Below are positions 1 to 9,966 of a DNA stretch of 64,000 nucleotides, one piece after another (the first letter of the stretch is position 1; the number at the start of each line of letters is the position of its first letter). A program made the position numbers and the translations under genes. The notes beneath the pieces were generated by a model. That model was not told the origin of the DNA, ran no database searches, and was given only the letters and a program-made list of their open reading frames with translations. Source of the DNA: Cyclobacterium roseum (GTDB lineage Bacteria; Bacteroidota; Bacteroidia; Cytophagales; Cyclobacteriaceae); assembly GCF_010119225.1 (NCBI RefSeq), contig NZ_WNKF01000001.1:186001-250000 (forward strand), read 5' to 3'.

Positions 1-1290
1 ACTGATCTCTGAACTTTTTCCGGAGGCGATGACATCCAGGATGGCGAAGTCAGGAACCTGGGTAAAGTTTCCTTCTGCATATTTCCAATTCACCTTTCCT
101 TCTTCGTTCGATATTCTGTATTGCTGAATTTCCGGCCTGCTGCTTTTGTTTTCGTTCCAGGCCACGGCCGTTACCAGGCTATTTTCAGTAATAGTGATAG
201 GGCTTTCGTATTTTTTCCCATTGCCGGCCGAAGGTGGCGTGCCATCCAACGTGTACCAAATTTCTGCCTCGGGAGCGTCTACTCTGATTTCCAGCGTTAG
301 TTCTTCTTGCTTATATAAACCGCTTAATGGAGACACAACCGGCATGGGCACAAAAGTACCGGATTTTGCCTTCGGATCGAATGCCTCCAAAATCGGCCTG
401 CCCACCCCGGCATCAGGAGGGCAGATTCCAAGGGCATAGGCCAAAGTTGGGGCCACATCGTACTGGTAACAGGGTTTCTCCACGACCAAGCCTTTTTGAA
501 CCCCTTTTCCGTAGAGAATAATGGGAATTTCGAGTTCATCCAAACTGCTTCCACCATGGCCTTTTCCAATTCCACCATGGTCCCCGGTGATCAAAATAAG
601 GCTCTCCTCCATCAAGCCCGCTTCTTTCAATTTTCCGACAAAATCGCCTATTAAGCTATCATAATGGGTTATGGATTGGAAATAAGCCTTGGAGTCGTGC
701 CCGTCCTGATGTCCATAGTGATCGATTTCGTCAATATCGATAAAAAGAAAGTCAGGCCTTTCTTCGAAAAAAGCCGCTACCGCTCTGGAAAAGACTTCAT
801 CCCCGCTATTTCCGTGAAAAACCTTATCCACTCCTTCCAAATCGTACAAGCGCGCAAGCCCACCCCATTCATAGAAAAAATGCATTTTGGATTCGGGAAG
901 CTGCTCGTCTATCCAATTAAAGAGACTGGGATAGATGCCTTTTTCCGTGGCAATCACCGGCGGCCAACGCTGGTTATCCAATTCCCAATCGTTGTCATAA
1001 ACTCCGTGTTGAAGCGGGTCGGCTCCGGTAAGCATGGAAGTCCAGTTAGGAGAGCTGTTAGTAGGCAAAACCGCACGGGCAAAAGGGGCAACGGCTCCCT
1101 CTGCAACCATTTGATTGATATTTGGCGTTTCGGCTTTCTGAAAACCTCGGGAACCAAAGGCATCGAGCCCGATTAAAACCACATGTTTAGCCCTTCTTTC
1201 CGGAACTTGCCGCTGGCAACTCAGGCTGCAAAGAAGAATAAACAAGGCTCCAAGCTGAAACGATAGCCGGTTTAGATCGCTGGCATTCAT
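1..1290 (-). CDS. Alkaline phosphatase/nucleotide pyrophosphatase-family lipoprotein (3' end outside window)
   Basis: The reading frame is open from the ATG at 1288-1290 to the window edge, so 430 residues are seen and the C-terminus is missing. The N-terminus is a lipoprotein signal with the lipobox SLSC at about residues 22-25. The rest fits the type I phosphodiesterase/alkaline phosphatase fold: VLIGLDAFG supplies the first metal-binding Asp, TNSSPNWTSMLTG the nucleophile region, DIDEIDHYGHQDGHD and ITGDHGG the remaining metal ligands. After the catalytic domain comes WYTLDGTPPS, typical of the chitobiase/beta-hexosaminidase C-terminal module (CHB_HEX_C), so the enzyme is probably tethered at the envelope and may hydrolyse phosphodiesters or phosphomonoesters. 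It starts 4 bp after the glycerophosphodiesterase gene stops, so the two are probably co-transcribed. The substrate cannot be told from sequence. Confidence 0.85.
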   Translation of the reverse strand, partial: MNASDLNRLSFQLGALFILLCSLSCQRQVPERRAKHVVLIGLDAFGSRGFQKAETPNINQMVAEGAVAPFARAVLPTNSSPNWTSMLTGADPLQHGVYDNDWELDNQRWPPVIATEKGIYPSLFNWIDEQLPESKMHFFYEWGGLARLYDLEGVDKVFHGNSGDEVFSRAVAAFFEERPDFLFIDIDEIDHYGHQDGHDSKAYFQSITHYDSLIGDFVGKLKEAGLMEESLILITGDHGGIGKGHGGSSLDELEIPIILYGKGVQKGLVVEKPCYQYDVAPTLAYALGICPPDAGVGRPILEAFDPKAKSGTFVPMPVVSPLSGLYKQEELTLEIRVDAPEAEIWYTLDGTPPSAGNGKKYESPITITENSLVTAVAWNENKSSRPEIQQYRISNEEGKVNWKYAEGNFTQVPDFAILDVIASGKSSEIS

Positions 1291-1294
1291 ACTT

Positions 1295-2074
1295 TTACTT
1301 GATCAGAGAAAATAATATTTCGGGCTCGTCTGTTGTGATGAAATCAACCTTTTTTTCCAGCAGCCAACGCATGTCTTCCTCTTGATTGACCGTCCACGCA
1401 TTTACCGTGAGCCCCAATGTATGGGCCTCTTCTATCCATTGTGGGTTTTCTTTAACGGTCCTAATGTTGTAGTCAAAACCAAAAAAACCATCATCCTTTA
1501 ATTCTTGAGGGGTTTTATCTCCGGTGAGATAAGCGACATTTGCCTCGGGATCCAATTCCAATACCTTCAGGCCAATATCATAGTCAAAGGTGATGTAATC
1601 GATCCATCTTTCTGCTTTCAGTTTTTTTACCAGCTCCACGGATTTTGTGGCTAATTCCTGCCCTCTTTCTTTGGAAATTTGGGAAGGTTTGATTTCGAAA
1701 ATCAATTTGGTGCCGTGTTGAGTCATCCCTTTTTTGATGTATGCTTCCGCCGTTGGTAGTTTCTCTCCGTTGGGAAGTGGCTTTTGCAGGAGTTCGGCAT
1801 AGGTAGCTTCTTCAATCATCATTCCCTCATGGTCGGCATCATGGTTGGCTACCAATATTCCATCTGCCGTCATCCAAACGTCAAATTCCGAACCTTCACA
1901 ACCCATATCTATTGCTTGCTGAAGGGAGGCTAATGAATTTTGTGGGTGGGGGGCCGCTTTCCACGCACCCCGATGAGCAATGACTTTATTGGTATGGAAT
2001 TTCATGTTTTGGGCTTGGCTGTGCAGTAAACTTACCGCAGTCACTAGAAAGGTAAGGAGTATTTTTTGTATCAT
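1295..2074 (-). CDS. Glycerophosphodiester phosphodiesterase, exported
   Basis: A protein of 259 residues when started at the ATG at 2072-2074. An in-frame start 17 codons upstream exists, but the later Met directly begins a clean Sec signal peptide (MIQKILLTFLVTAVSLLHSQAQ is cleaved near AQ). The mature part opens with the family signature IAHRGAWKAAPHPQNSLASL, where HRG and the Asn/Ser of the ENS-like motif form the active site. SEFDVWMTADG and NHDADHEG follow as in GDPD enzymes. The expected reaction is hydrolysis of glycerophosphodiesters to glycerol-3-phosphate and an alcohol, in the periplasm. Its neighbour downstream is a phosphatase-family lipoprotein, which fits joint scavenging of phosphate from phospholipid head groups (inference). 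Confidence 0.9.
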   Translation of the reverse strand: MIQKILLTFLVTAVSLLHSQAQNMKFHTNKVIAHRGAWKAAPHPQNSLASLQQAIDMGCEGSEFDVWMTADGILVANHDADHEGMMIEEATYAELLQKPLPNGEKLPTAEAYIKKGMTQHGTKLIFEIKPSQISKERGQELATKSVELVKKLKAERWIDYITFDYDIGLKVLELDPEANVAYLTGDKTPQELKDDGFFGFDYNIRTVKENPQWIEEAHTLGLTVNAWTVNQEEDMRWLLEKKVDFITTDEPEILFSLIK

Positions 2075-2204
2075 GGAGGTTTTAAAAGTTTTATGCAATA
2101 TTCTAAAAGAAAAGGGAATGAGCAATATTTCTTTGTGAAGAAAGCATTAAAAAATGATGATATATAAGGTAATCTTACCTGTAAAAACTTCTGGGTTGGC
2201 GTTT

Positions 2205-2597
2205 TTATTCCCAAATACCCTCCGGAACAATCTCTAGCACATGACCGAAAGGGTCTTCAAAGTAGAAGCTTTGCCTGCCTGAACCCCAGTCCTGCTCATG
2301 GGTGATGGGAATTCCTTTTCCGGTTACCCGCTTAAGGGTAGGCTGGTAATCGTCCTGCTTTACTTCAAAGGCAATGTGTTGTTTCCCACGTGCATAGTGC
2401 GGAGGCAAGATGGTTTCCTTTTGAGTGATTTCCGGTAAAAAACATAACAAAACGCTATCCCCACACCGAAAAAAGACGTGTCTGCCATCGACTTTCGAAA
2501 TGACCGGCATTTCAAGCAGCCCCTGATAAAATACAAGGGCCTTGTCCAGGTCATCGATATACAGGCAGGTTTCTTTGATTCGGGTATAGGGGATCAT
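2205..2597 (-). CDS. VOC-family (glyoxalase/dioxygenase fold) protein
   Basis: 130 residues, one complete vicinal-oxygen-chelate module. The first beta-alpha-beta-beta-beta half is around ETCLYIDDLDKALVFYQ, and the second around HIAFEVKQDDYQPTL through FYFEDPFGHVLEIVPEG. The DPFGHVLEI ending with a metal-binding Glu is typical of glyoxalase and bleomycin/fosfomycin-resistance relatives. The potential metal ligands (His at HIAFEV, Glu near the end) are present. It begins 18 bp after metX stops and is probably the last gene of the metY-metX operon. Family membership is clear, but the substrate is unknown, and I do not claim a resistance role. Confidence 0.82.
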   Translation of the reverse strand: MIPYTRIKETCLYIDDLDKALVFYQGLLEMPVISKVDGRHVFFRCGDSVLLCFLPEITQKETILPPHYARGKQHIAFEVKQDDYQPTLKRVTGKGIPITHEQDWGSGRQSFYFEDPFGHVLEIVPEGIWE

Positions 2598-2615
2598 GGC
2601 TGTGCTTTTTGCAGG

Positions 2616-3671
2616 TCAAGAGTTGTTTTCTAAATAAAACGACTGCAAGATGTATTGCAACTGCTCGTACTCAATCAAAAAGGCATCGTGTCCATAGACC
2701 GATTTGATTTCCCGGTAGGTTCCTTTGGCTACGTGGCGGGAAATATACCTGGATTCTTCACAGGTAAACAATACGTCCGTATCTACCCCAATGGATAAGA
2801 CCCGGCATTGGATGCGTGCCAGGGCATTGGCGGTTCCTCCTCGTGCCCGCCCCAAATCATGGCTATCCATGGCTTTGGACAATATCCAGTAGGAGAGGGC
2901 ATTAAAGCGATTGGCTAGTTTTTGTCCCTGATAGCGCAGGTAACTACTGATTTTGAAATGATCTCTTTTTTCTTCGGTTTCACTTTGGCTTTGAATGAAT
3001 GTCTCCGGATGACGATAACTGAGCATGCCAATGGCTCGCGCGGTTTCCAGCCCTTTTTTTCCGGCAGCATGATGCTCCCGTCCCCAGGTTTCATCGGATT
3101 CGATGGCCATGCGTTGGGTCTCATTAAAGCCAATAATCCAAGGGGATGCCTTGGCATTAGAGGCGATGATGATGGCATTATCCAGCCGGTTTTCCAACGT
3201 AAAAGCCCATTCCAAAGCAACTTGACCACCTAAAGAACCTCCAATCACCGTATTTATTTTCCCCAGACCCAGGTGGATGCGTAACCGATCCAGCGATGCT
3301 GCGATGTCCCTGGTCGTAAGGTTCGGGAAATCATAATAATAAGGTTTCCCTGTTTCCGGACGTTCGCTTAGCGGTTGGGTGGATCCATAACAGGATCCCA
3401 GGTAGTTTGCACAAATGATGAAATAGTTTGCAGGGTCGTAAAATTTATCTTCTCCCACCAGGCCAGCCCACCATTCCTGAGGGTTGGCATCACCAGTAAG
3501 TGCGTGCAGGATCCAGATTACATTGTCTTTTTTCGCATTAAGTTGTCCCTGGGTGGTGAAACTCAACTGAAATTCAGGCAATACTTCTCCGGATTCCAAT
3601 GGGAGGGCATCCTTGCAATAGAAAATGTCTCGGGTCATTTCAATAGACAAATGCGGCGATTGAAGGTTCAT
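2616..3671 (-). CDS. metX: Homoserine O-acetyltransferase
   Basis: 351 residues from the ATG at 3669-3671. A TTG nine bases further upstream directly abuts the metY stop, but the ATG is preferred. Alpha/beta-hydrolase fold of the MetX family: the nucleophile elbow is GGSLGGQVALEWA, the acid is in GVDTDVLF, and the catalytic His is in YGHDAFLIEY. Early motifs VIWILHALTGDANP and the CANYLGSCYGSTQP loop are characteristic. The cytoplasmic enzyme transfers acetyl from acetyl-CoA to L-homoserine, making the substrate of MetY, which is encoded immediately upstream. Both should be controlled by the SAM riboswitch ahead of metY. A homoserine succinyltransferase is less likely given the length and the partner gene. 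Confidence 0.95.
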   Translation of the reverse strand: MNLQSPHLSIEMTRDIFYCKDALPLESGEVLPEFQLSFTTQGQLNAKKDNVIWILHALTGDANPQEWWAGLVGEDKFYDPANYFIICANYLGSCYGSTQPLSERPETGKPYYYDFPNLTTRDIAASLDRLRIHLGLGKINTVIGGSLGGQVALEWAFTLENRLDNAIIIASNAKASPWIIGFNETQRMAIESDETWGREHHAAGKKGLETARAIGMLSYRHPETFIQSQSETEEKRDHFKISSYLRYQGQKLANRFNALSYWILSKAMDSHDLGRARGGTANALARIQCRVLSIGVDTDVLFTCEESRYISRHVAKGTYREIKSVYGHDAFLIEYEQLQYILQSFYLENNS

Positions 3672-3680
3672 TTTATGCAA

Positions 3681-4997
<1,317 letters not shown>

Positions 4998-5175
4998 TTA
5001 GGTTTATTTTTACAATGTACAGATTGATATGAAATGCTTAAACAAATAGCAGCCGTAAAATTAAAAACGCATGCAACAACTCTTGGCGAAGTCACGCACA
5101 GGATAGTGAAAATGTTGAAGAAATTTAGCGGAAATTTTACCCTTTAATCGAATCAGAAATGAATTCATCTTTACA

Positions 5176-5287
5176 GAATTTATATTCCCAGACGGAACCA
5201 TTCGCATCTGGCAGGAATTGGCACCTTGGATTTTCCAGGTTGCCAGAGGGTCTTCGAGCCTGTCTCTTACCTCTTCTCTATAAATCC
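5176..5287 (-). promoter_or_regulatory. SAM-I (S-box) riboswitch ahead of metY-metX
   Basis: Read on the minus strand, this segment has the S-box core: a purine-rich 5' side with AGAGACAGGCTCGAAGAC, then CCCTCTGGCAACC, then AAGGTGCCAATTCCTGCC. Next is a hairpin CCAGA(N14)TCTGG, and a closing P1 helix of nine pairs (GGATTTATA at 5287-5279 with TATAAATTC at 5184-5176, one G-U pair). GGCAACC and GGTGCCAATTCC are the conserved ligand-binding blocks. The next gene in this direction is metY, as expected for a methionine-biosynthesis S-box. About 190 nt (4986-5175) separate the aptamer from the start codon. I could not identify a clear terminator or anti-terminator pair there, so the switching mechanism is open. 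Confidence 0.85.
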
Positions 5288-5410
5288 TTATACTTTAAAA
5301 AAGTTAAAGGATGCTACAAAATAAGCGGACAATGGTATCTTTTCCAATTGATTTAGCGTATTTTTTTCTTTATTTGAAACAATATCCCAGATATTCAGTG
5401 AGATAAACAA

Positions 5411-6469
5411 ATGGAACAACTGAGATGGATTGCTTTGATTATTCTGATGGGTATCACAGTACGGCCAAATGTCATCGGTCAGACGTTAAGGAAGGCAAGC
5501 CTGGAAGGACAGAATAGCTGGATTATTCCCCATTCGGCGGAGCTGGTACCTATTTCCAAATACAGCCCCAGGGGATTTCGGCTCTCCTATGAAAAACTCT
5601 CCCTGGAAAAAGCCTCCTGGGAAAATTGCAATTGTTTTTACTTCTGGGGAGGAGAATTGGGCTTTACCGACTTTAACAATTCCAGGGTTTTGGGAAATGC
5701 CTTTTTATTATCCGGTTTTTTTGAACCCATACTTTGGCAAAATCTTCCCTGGAGGCTCGGCCTTCGGACAAAGCTTGGAATTAGCTATCTCAGTAACGTA
5801 TACGATCCCGACTCCAATCCTGAAAACACTTTTTTTAGCAGCCGCATCAGCTTTCTATTGTCAGTAGCTCCCAAACTCTCCTATAATCTGTCAGGTAACT
5901 GGGAGCTTTTTCTGTCCGGGCATTATAATCACATATCCAATGGCGGACAAAGGCAGCCCAATCGAGGAATGAATTTCCCGGGCATCGGAATTGGGGCATC
6001 GTATTGGTTATCAAGATCCGAATTTCCGTTCTTTGAAAAACCTCCGCTAAACCGCCATTTTTCGGTCATCCTGGAAACCATTGGTACTTTTAGGGATAAT
6101 CCTGATGGTGACGGTAGGGTACCGGCGATGGGTGTCTCTGTGGACATCATGCATAGCCTAACCCGGCTCAATAGCCTGGGGACCGGGGCAGAATTAATCA
6201 GGGATCAATCGCTGAAAACTGATGCAAGCAGCACGGGATTAGTCCCGGCAGTTTTTCTGTCTCACCATCTGATTTTTGGTAGGTTTGATTTTAATCAACG
6301 CATGGGACATTACCTGGTTAAACCTGAAAAAATAGGCCAAAAACGCCGGTTTTTTCAGCGATATGGCTTGACCTACCGGTTTCCGGGAGGCTTCCTGCTG
6401 GGAGGAGATTTGAAAGCACATGGGCATGTCGCAGAGAACATCGGACTGCGGTTGGGATGGGTTTTTTAA
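5411..6469 (+). CDS. Acyloxyacyl hydrolase (PagL-like outer-membrane beta-barrel)
   Basis: 352 residues with a signal peptide ending near residue 25 (after NVIGQ). The body alternates short amphipathic strands and aromatic residues and ends in LRLGWVF, a typical terminal strand of an outer-membrane barrel. Around residues 172-186 it has HYNHISNGGQRQPNRGMN, which contains the His-x-Ser-Asn-Gly motif of the acyloxyacyl hydrolase/lipid A 3-O-deacylase family (PagL). His174 and Ser176 are the likely catalytic pair. The protein probably trims an acyl chain from lipid A or another envelope lipid. It is longer than Pseudomonas PagL (about 150 residues), as usual in Bacteroidota homologues. It diverges from the metY riboswitch region, and its own promoter was not identified. 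Confidence 0.8.
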   Translation: MEQLRWIALIILMGITVRPNVIGQTLRKASLEGQNSWIIPHSAELVPISKYSPRGFRLSYEKLSLEKASWENCNCFYFWGGELGFTDFNNSRVLGNAFLLSGFFEPILWQNLPWRLGLRTKLGISYLSNVYDPDSNPENTFFSSRISFLLSVAPKLSYNLSGNWELFLSGHYNHISNGGQRQPNRGMNFPGIGIGASYWLSRSEFPFFEKPPLNRHFSVILETIGTFRDNPDGDGRVPAMGVSVDIMHSLTRLNSLGTGAELIRDQSLKTDASSTGLVPAVFLSHHLIFGRFDFNQRMGHYLVKPEKIGQKRRFFQRYGLTYRFPGGFLLGGDLKAHGHVAENIGLRLGWVF

Positions 6470-6477
6470 GTGTTTTT

Positions 6478-6497
6478 AAAACCAAACAAAAGGTTTT
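6478..6497 (+). terminator. Weak hairpin after the acyloxyacyl hydrolase gene
   Basis: AAAACC (6478-6483) pairs with GGTTTT (6492-6497) across an 8-nt A-rich loop, 8 bp after the stop codon. The stem is short and the T tract is only four bases, so termination here is possible but not convincing. Confidence 0.3.
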
Positions 6498-6519
6498 CTT
6501 GCCGTAAACATTTTTGAAA

Positions 6520-6550
6520 TTTGATTCAAAAGGTATCTTTAATAACTTTC
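6520..6550 (+). promoter_or_regulatory. Bacteroidota-type promoter for the subtilase gene
   Basis: TTTG at 6520-6523 and TAACTTTC at 6543-6550, separated by 19 bp. They match the Bacteroidota primary-sigma pattern TTTG-N19-TAnnTTTG except for the last base. Transcription would start near 6557, leaving about 70 nt of leader before the ATG at 6626. An inverted repeat AATAAC-N8-GTTATT (6541-6560) overlaps the -7 element and could be an operator or a short 5' hairpin. Confidence 0.5.
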
Positions 6551-6625
6551 ACTCGTTATTGATAGGGTAGCTACAGGGAATTACCGTCAATTTTAATACT
6601 TTATTTCTATATCATACACTAATTT

Positions 6626-8284
6626 ATGAGAACCATTTTAAGGAATTCTTTTTGGACCCTTCTTGCAGGGCTCTGTTTTGGCATCATTTTCACCTCATCC
6701 GGGGAAACGGATCTTACCTATCACAAAGACAGTCTCAAAACACCTGAAAATTGGTTCCTCCTGGACCCCATTGAAGATGGCTATTTGGGTACTGGAGCCA
6801 CCAAAGCTCATGAAAAACTTTTGAAAGATAAATCTCCGAAACGAACCGTCGTCGTAGCGGTAATCGATTCGGGAATAGACATTGTGCATGAGGATCTGAA
6901 GGACAAAATTTGGACAAATCCCGGCGAAATTCCGGGGAATGGAATCGATGACGATGGAAACGGCTACATCGATGATGTGCATGGCTGGAATTTTATCGGG
7001 GGAGCAGATGGTTCGCATGTGGATGAAGACTCACACGAACTTACGCGGGAATACACCCGTCTGAAAGCCATCTATGAAGATATGGCAGCGGAAGATGTAA
7101 AGAGAAGAAATAGAGAAGAGTATGCCTACTGGCAGCGCGTGAGTGAAAACTTCGAAGAAAGCAAGAAAGAGGCGCAAATGAATTACAACATGTACTCCAA
7201 TATGTTGGATGGGTTTACCAATATGGCCGAATTGGTAAAAGAAGAATTTGAAGTAGCTGATTTTAATTTGACGGATCTAAAGGAAATGGAATCAGAGGAG
7301 GAAGAGGTGAAAAATGCACTGGAAATGCTTTCTCAGTTGTTTTCTATGGTTAATTTACAAGAACCAGGTGTGAACGAGATTTTAGATGTCTTAGGAGGAG
7401 CGGTAGAACATTTTGAAGTGCAGGCCAATTATGCCTATAATACCGATTTCAATCCCCGGGATATTGTGGGAGACGATCCAAAAGATTATAAAGAGAAATA
7501 TTATGGAAACAATGACCCTACCGGTCCGGATCCCACTCATGGAACGCACGTAGCAGGAATCATCGCTGCCAAAAGAGGAAACGATCTGGGAATCGATGGT
7601 ATTGCTGAGCACGTATTGATCATGCCGGTCAGGGCAGTGCCCAATGGGGATGAGCGAGATAAGGATGTAGCCAATGCGATCCGGTATGCCGTGGATAATG
7701 GAGCTCATATTATTAATATGAGCTTTGGCAAGTCTTACTCTCCCGGGAAAAGATACGTAGACAAAGCGGTGAAATACGCAAGAAGAAAAGGGGTATTGTT
7801 AATCCATGCCGCTGGAAACAGTTCCAAAGAAGTCAACCCGGATAACAACTTCCCCAACAGGTATTACGATAGGAGGGGAGAATCTGATTCCTGGCTGGAA
7901 GTAGGGGCCTCCTCCGCTATAGACACGGAAAATATACCGGCACAATTTTCTAATTTCAGTAAGAAATCAGTAGATCTATTTGCTCCCGGCGTAGATATCT
8001 ATTCCACCGTCCCTGGATCGGAGTATGACACCAACAGCGGCACCAGTATGGCAGCCCCCACTGTGGCTGGAGTAGCTGCCATGATTTGGGCCTATTATCC
8101 CGATTTGAAACCAAAGGAGATGAGACAAGTGTTGATCAATTCCGTGTACAAACCGACCACCGAAAGCGTACAGTTGCCCGGGAAGGATGAAATGGTTGGA
8201 TTCGACTCCCTTAGTTATACCGGAGGTGTTGTGAATGCTTATGAAGCGCTGAAACTGGCGGCGTCCCTAAGCAAATACGACTAA
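6626..8284 (+). CDS. S8-family subtilisin-like serine peptidase, exported
   Basis: 552 residues. The hydrophobic N-terminus (about residues 9-24) is a likely signal or anchor. The catalytic triad is complete: Asp81 in VIDSGIDIVHED, His305 in HGTHVAGI, and Ser474 in SGTSMAAP, with the oxyanion Asn near HAAGNSS. A calcium-binding-like GNGIDDDGNGYIDD stretch follows the Asp. About 220 residues lie between the Asp and His motifs, much longer than in subtilisin. This insert (about 125-295) is highly charged and looks helical. A secreted or periplasmic endopeptidase is the likely role. It has its own candidate promoter, and the cysteine desulfurase gene follows 17 bp after the stop. Confidence 0.9.
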   Translation: MRTILRNSFWTLLAGLCFGIIFTSSGETDLTYHKDSLKTPENWFLLDPIEDGYLGTGATKAHEKLLKDKSPKRTVVVAVIDSGIDIVHEDLKDKIWTNPGEIPGNGIDDDGNGYIDDVHGWNFIGGADGSHVDEDSHELTREYTRLKAIYEDMAAEDVKRRNREEYAYWQRVSENFEESKKEAQMNYNMYSNMLDGFTNMAELVKEEFEVADFNLTDLKEMESEEEEVKNALEMLSQLFSMVNLQEPGVNEILDVLGGAVEHFEVQANYAYNTDFNPRDIVGDDPKDYKEKYYGNNDPTGPDPTHGTHVAGIIAAKRGNDLGIDGIAEHVLIMPVRAVPNGDERDKDVANAIRYAVDNGAHIINMSFGKSYSPGKRYVDKAVKYARRKGVLLIHAAGNSSKEVNPDNNFPNRYYDRRGESDSWLEVGASSAIDTENIPAQFSNFSKKSVDLFAPGVDIYSTVPGSEYDTNSGTSMAAPTVAGVAAMIWAYYPDLKPKEMRQVLINSVYKPTTESVQLPGKDEMVGFDSLSYTGGVVNAYEALKLAASLSKYD

Positions 8285-8301
8285 AAACGAGCCATCGCTG
8301 C

Positions 8302-9468
8302 ATGAAGTATCCCATCTACCTGGACTATAATGCGACGACTCCCTGTCATCCCGACGTAGTGGAGGAAATGCTGCCCTTTTTCTCGGAGCATTTTGGCAAT
8401 CCGTCCAGCGGACAGCATCCCTTTGGCTGGGTAGCAGAAGAGGCAGTAGAAGTGGCCAGGGAGCAGGTGGCTGGCCTGATTGGTGCGGCCCCCAAGGAAA
8501 TTATCTTTACCAGCGGAGCCACCGAAGCCATCAATTTAGCCCTAAGGGGAGCGGTTGCTGGCCTGAAATCAAAAGGTAATCACCTGATCACCCTGGAAAC
8601 CGAACACAAAGCGGTCCTGGATACCATGCAGGTGCTGGAAAAACAAGGCTTTGAGGTCACCTATCTTCCCGTACAAACGGATGGAGCCGTATCGCTGGAC
8701 TTGCTAAAAAAGACCATTAAAGCCGAAACGGTATTGGTGGCTGCTATGCTGGCCAACAATGAAACCGGTTACCTGCATCCTGTCAAAGAAATGGCAGCGA
8801 TTGCCAGGGAGAGGGGAGTCCTTTTTTTTACCGATGCCGTCCAGGCAGTTGGAAAAATACCGGTAGATGTGAAAGCATTAGGCATCGACATGCTGGCACT
8901 TTCCGGACATAAAATGTATGGACCAAAGGGAGTAGGAGCCCTTTACCTAAGGAAGTCCAAGCCGGGAATTGCCCTGGAGTCCCAAATTACAGGAGGAGGA
9001 CAGGAAACAGGAAGACGTAGTGGAACGCTGCATGTTCCGGGAATTGTGGGATTGGGAAAAGCGGCTGATTTAGCACGAGTGGAATTTCCTTCCGACGCTT
9101 TAAAGTTAGCTGAACTCAGGGATAAATTGGAAAGGGAGCTGCTCACCATCGAAGGAGCTCACCTGAATGGTGCCCGTGATTCCCGACTGCCCCATGTCTG
9201 CAACATTTCGTTTCGTGGTGTTCCGGGTAAACCGTTTTTAATTCGCATCAATAAACACCTGGCGGTAAGCTCGGGCTCTGCCTGTAGTAGCATTACCGAC
9301 AAACCCTCCCATGTGCTTCGGGCCATGGGTTTGGATTCCGAAACAGCTGTTGCTACCTTGAGACTTTCGTTGGGGAAATCAACGACGAAGAAGGATGTGG
9401 ACTTTGCGATTGATTTTATAAAGGAAACCCACCAAACAATGAAAAAAGGGACCCTTTCGGGAACCTGA
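8302..9468 (+). CDS. Cysteine desulfurase (NifS/IscS-type)
   Basis: 388 residues, usual length for the class V aminotransferase-fold desulfurases. It starts MKYPIYLDYNATTPCHP. The PLP lysine is in LSGHKMYGPKG, ANNETGYLHP is the cofactor-contact loop, and the sulfur-carrying Cys is in SSGSACSS, the long mobile loop form of IscS/NifS. It converts cysteine to alanine and hands on persulfide sulfur. It is followed 12 bp later by moaC and then a mobA fusion, so sulfur supply to molybdenum cofactor synthesis is plausible, though iron-sulfur or tRNA thiolation roles cannot be excluded. No IscU or SufE partner is adjacent. Confidence 0.9.
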   Translation: MKYPIYLDYNATTPCHPDVVEEMLPFFSEHFGNPSSGQHPFGWVAEEAVEVAREQVAGLIGAAPKEIIFTSGATEAINLALRGAVAGLKSKGNHLITLETEHKAVLDTMQVLEKQGFEVTYLPVQTDGAVSLDLLKKTIKAETVLVAAMLANNETGYLHPVKEMAAIARERGVLFFTDAVQAVGKIPVDVKALGIDMLALSGHKMYGPKGVGALYLRKSKPGIALESQITGGGQETGRRSGTLHVPGIVGLGKAADLARVEFPSDALKLAELRDKLERELLTIEGAHLNGARDSRLPHVCNISFRGVPGKPFLIRINKHLAVSSGSACSSITDKPSHVLRAMGLDSETAVATLRLSLGKSTTKKDVDFAIDFIKETHQTMKKGTLSGT

Positions 9469-9480
9469 AAGATACAAACC

Positions 9481-9966
9481 ATGAGTGATAACGAATTTTC
9501 TCATCTGGATAAAAAAACCGGCCTTCCGGCAATGGTAGATGTGGGAGAAAAGGCCCAGACCCAGCGATTGGCAATTGCCTCCTGCCGGGTAGTTCTGGGC
9601 AAGCAAATTCTGCAACAACTAACCGAAGGGACAGAGTTGATGACCAAAAAGGGCCCAGTATTTCAAACCGCCATTATTGCAGGCACCATGGGAGCAAAGA
9701 AAACAGCGGAATTAATACCCTTGTGTCATCCGTTGGGAATGGATGATTGCAAAGTGACCGTAGATGTACTCAATGATTCGGAGGTCATCGTCCGTTGCAG
9801 CACCAAGGTTACAGGTAAAACCGGCGTGGAAATGGAAGCCCTGACCGGTGTTTCGGTGGCGGCCCTGACCATTTATGACATGTGCAAAGCAATGTCTCAT
9901 GACATCGTTATTCAAGATATAAAATTGGAAGAAAAAAAAGGAGGAAAGCGTGACTTCAAACGGTAA
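9481..9966 (+). CDS. moaC: Cyclic pyranopterin monophosphate synthase
   Basis: 161 residues, the normal MoaC length. Recognised motifs are MVDVGEK near the start, GTMGAKKTAELIPLCHPL in the middle and the catalytic region TGKTGVEMEALTGVSVAALTIYDMCKA. With MoaA it forms the pyranopterin ring of the molybdenum cofactor. The end overlaps the next gene, the mobA fusion, by 17 bp (9950-9966), which suggests translational coupling. moaA, moaD/E, moeA and mogA are not in the window, so this is an isolated pair of Moco genes. Confidence 0.95.
   Translation: MSDNEFSHLDKKTGLPAMVDVGEKAQTQRLAIASCRVVLGKQILQQLTEGTELMTKKGPVFQTAIIAGTMGAKKTAELIPLCHPLGMDDCKVTVDVLNDSEVIVRCSTKVTGKTGVEMEALTGVSVAALTIYDMCKAMSHDIVIQDIKLEEKKGGKRDFKR

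Noticed and set aside
664-1176. 170-codon plus-strand frame opposite the phosphatase gene
   Set aside because: It is an antisense shadow. The minus-strand frame encodes a recognisable phosphatase with lipobox and metal motifs, whereas this one has none.
5159-5356. 65-codon plus-strand frame
   Set aside because: It runs antisense through the SAM-I riboswitch and has no protein-like features.
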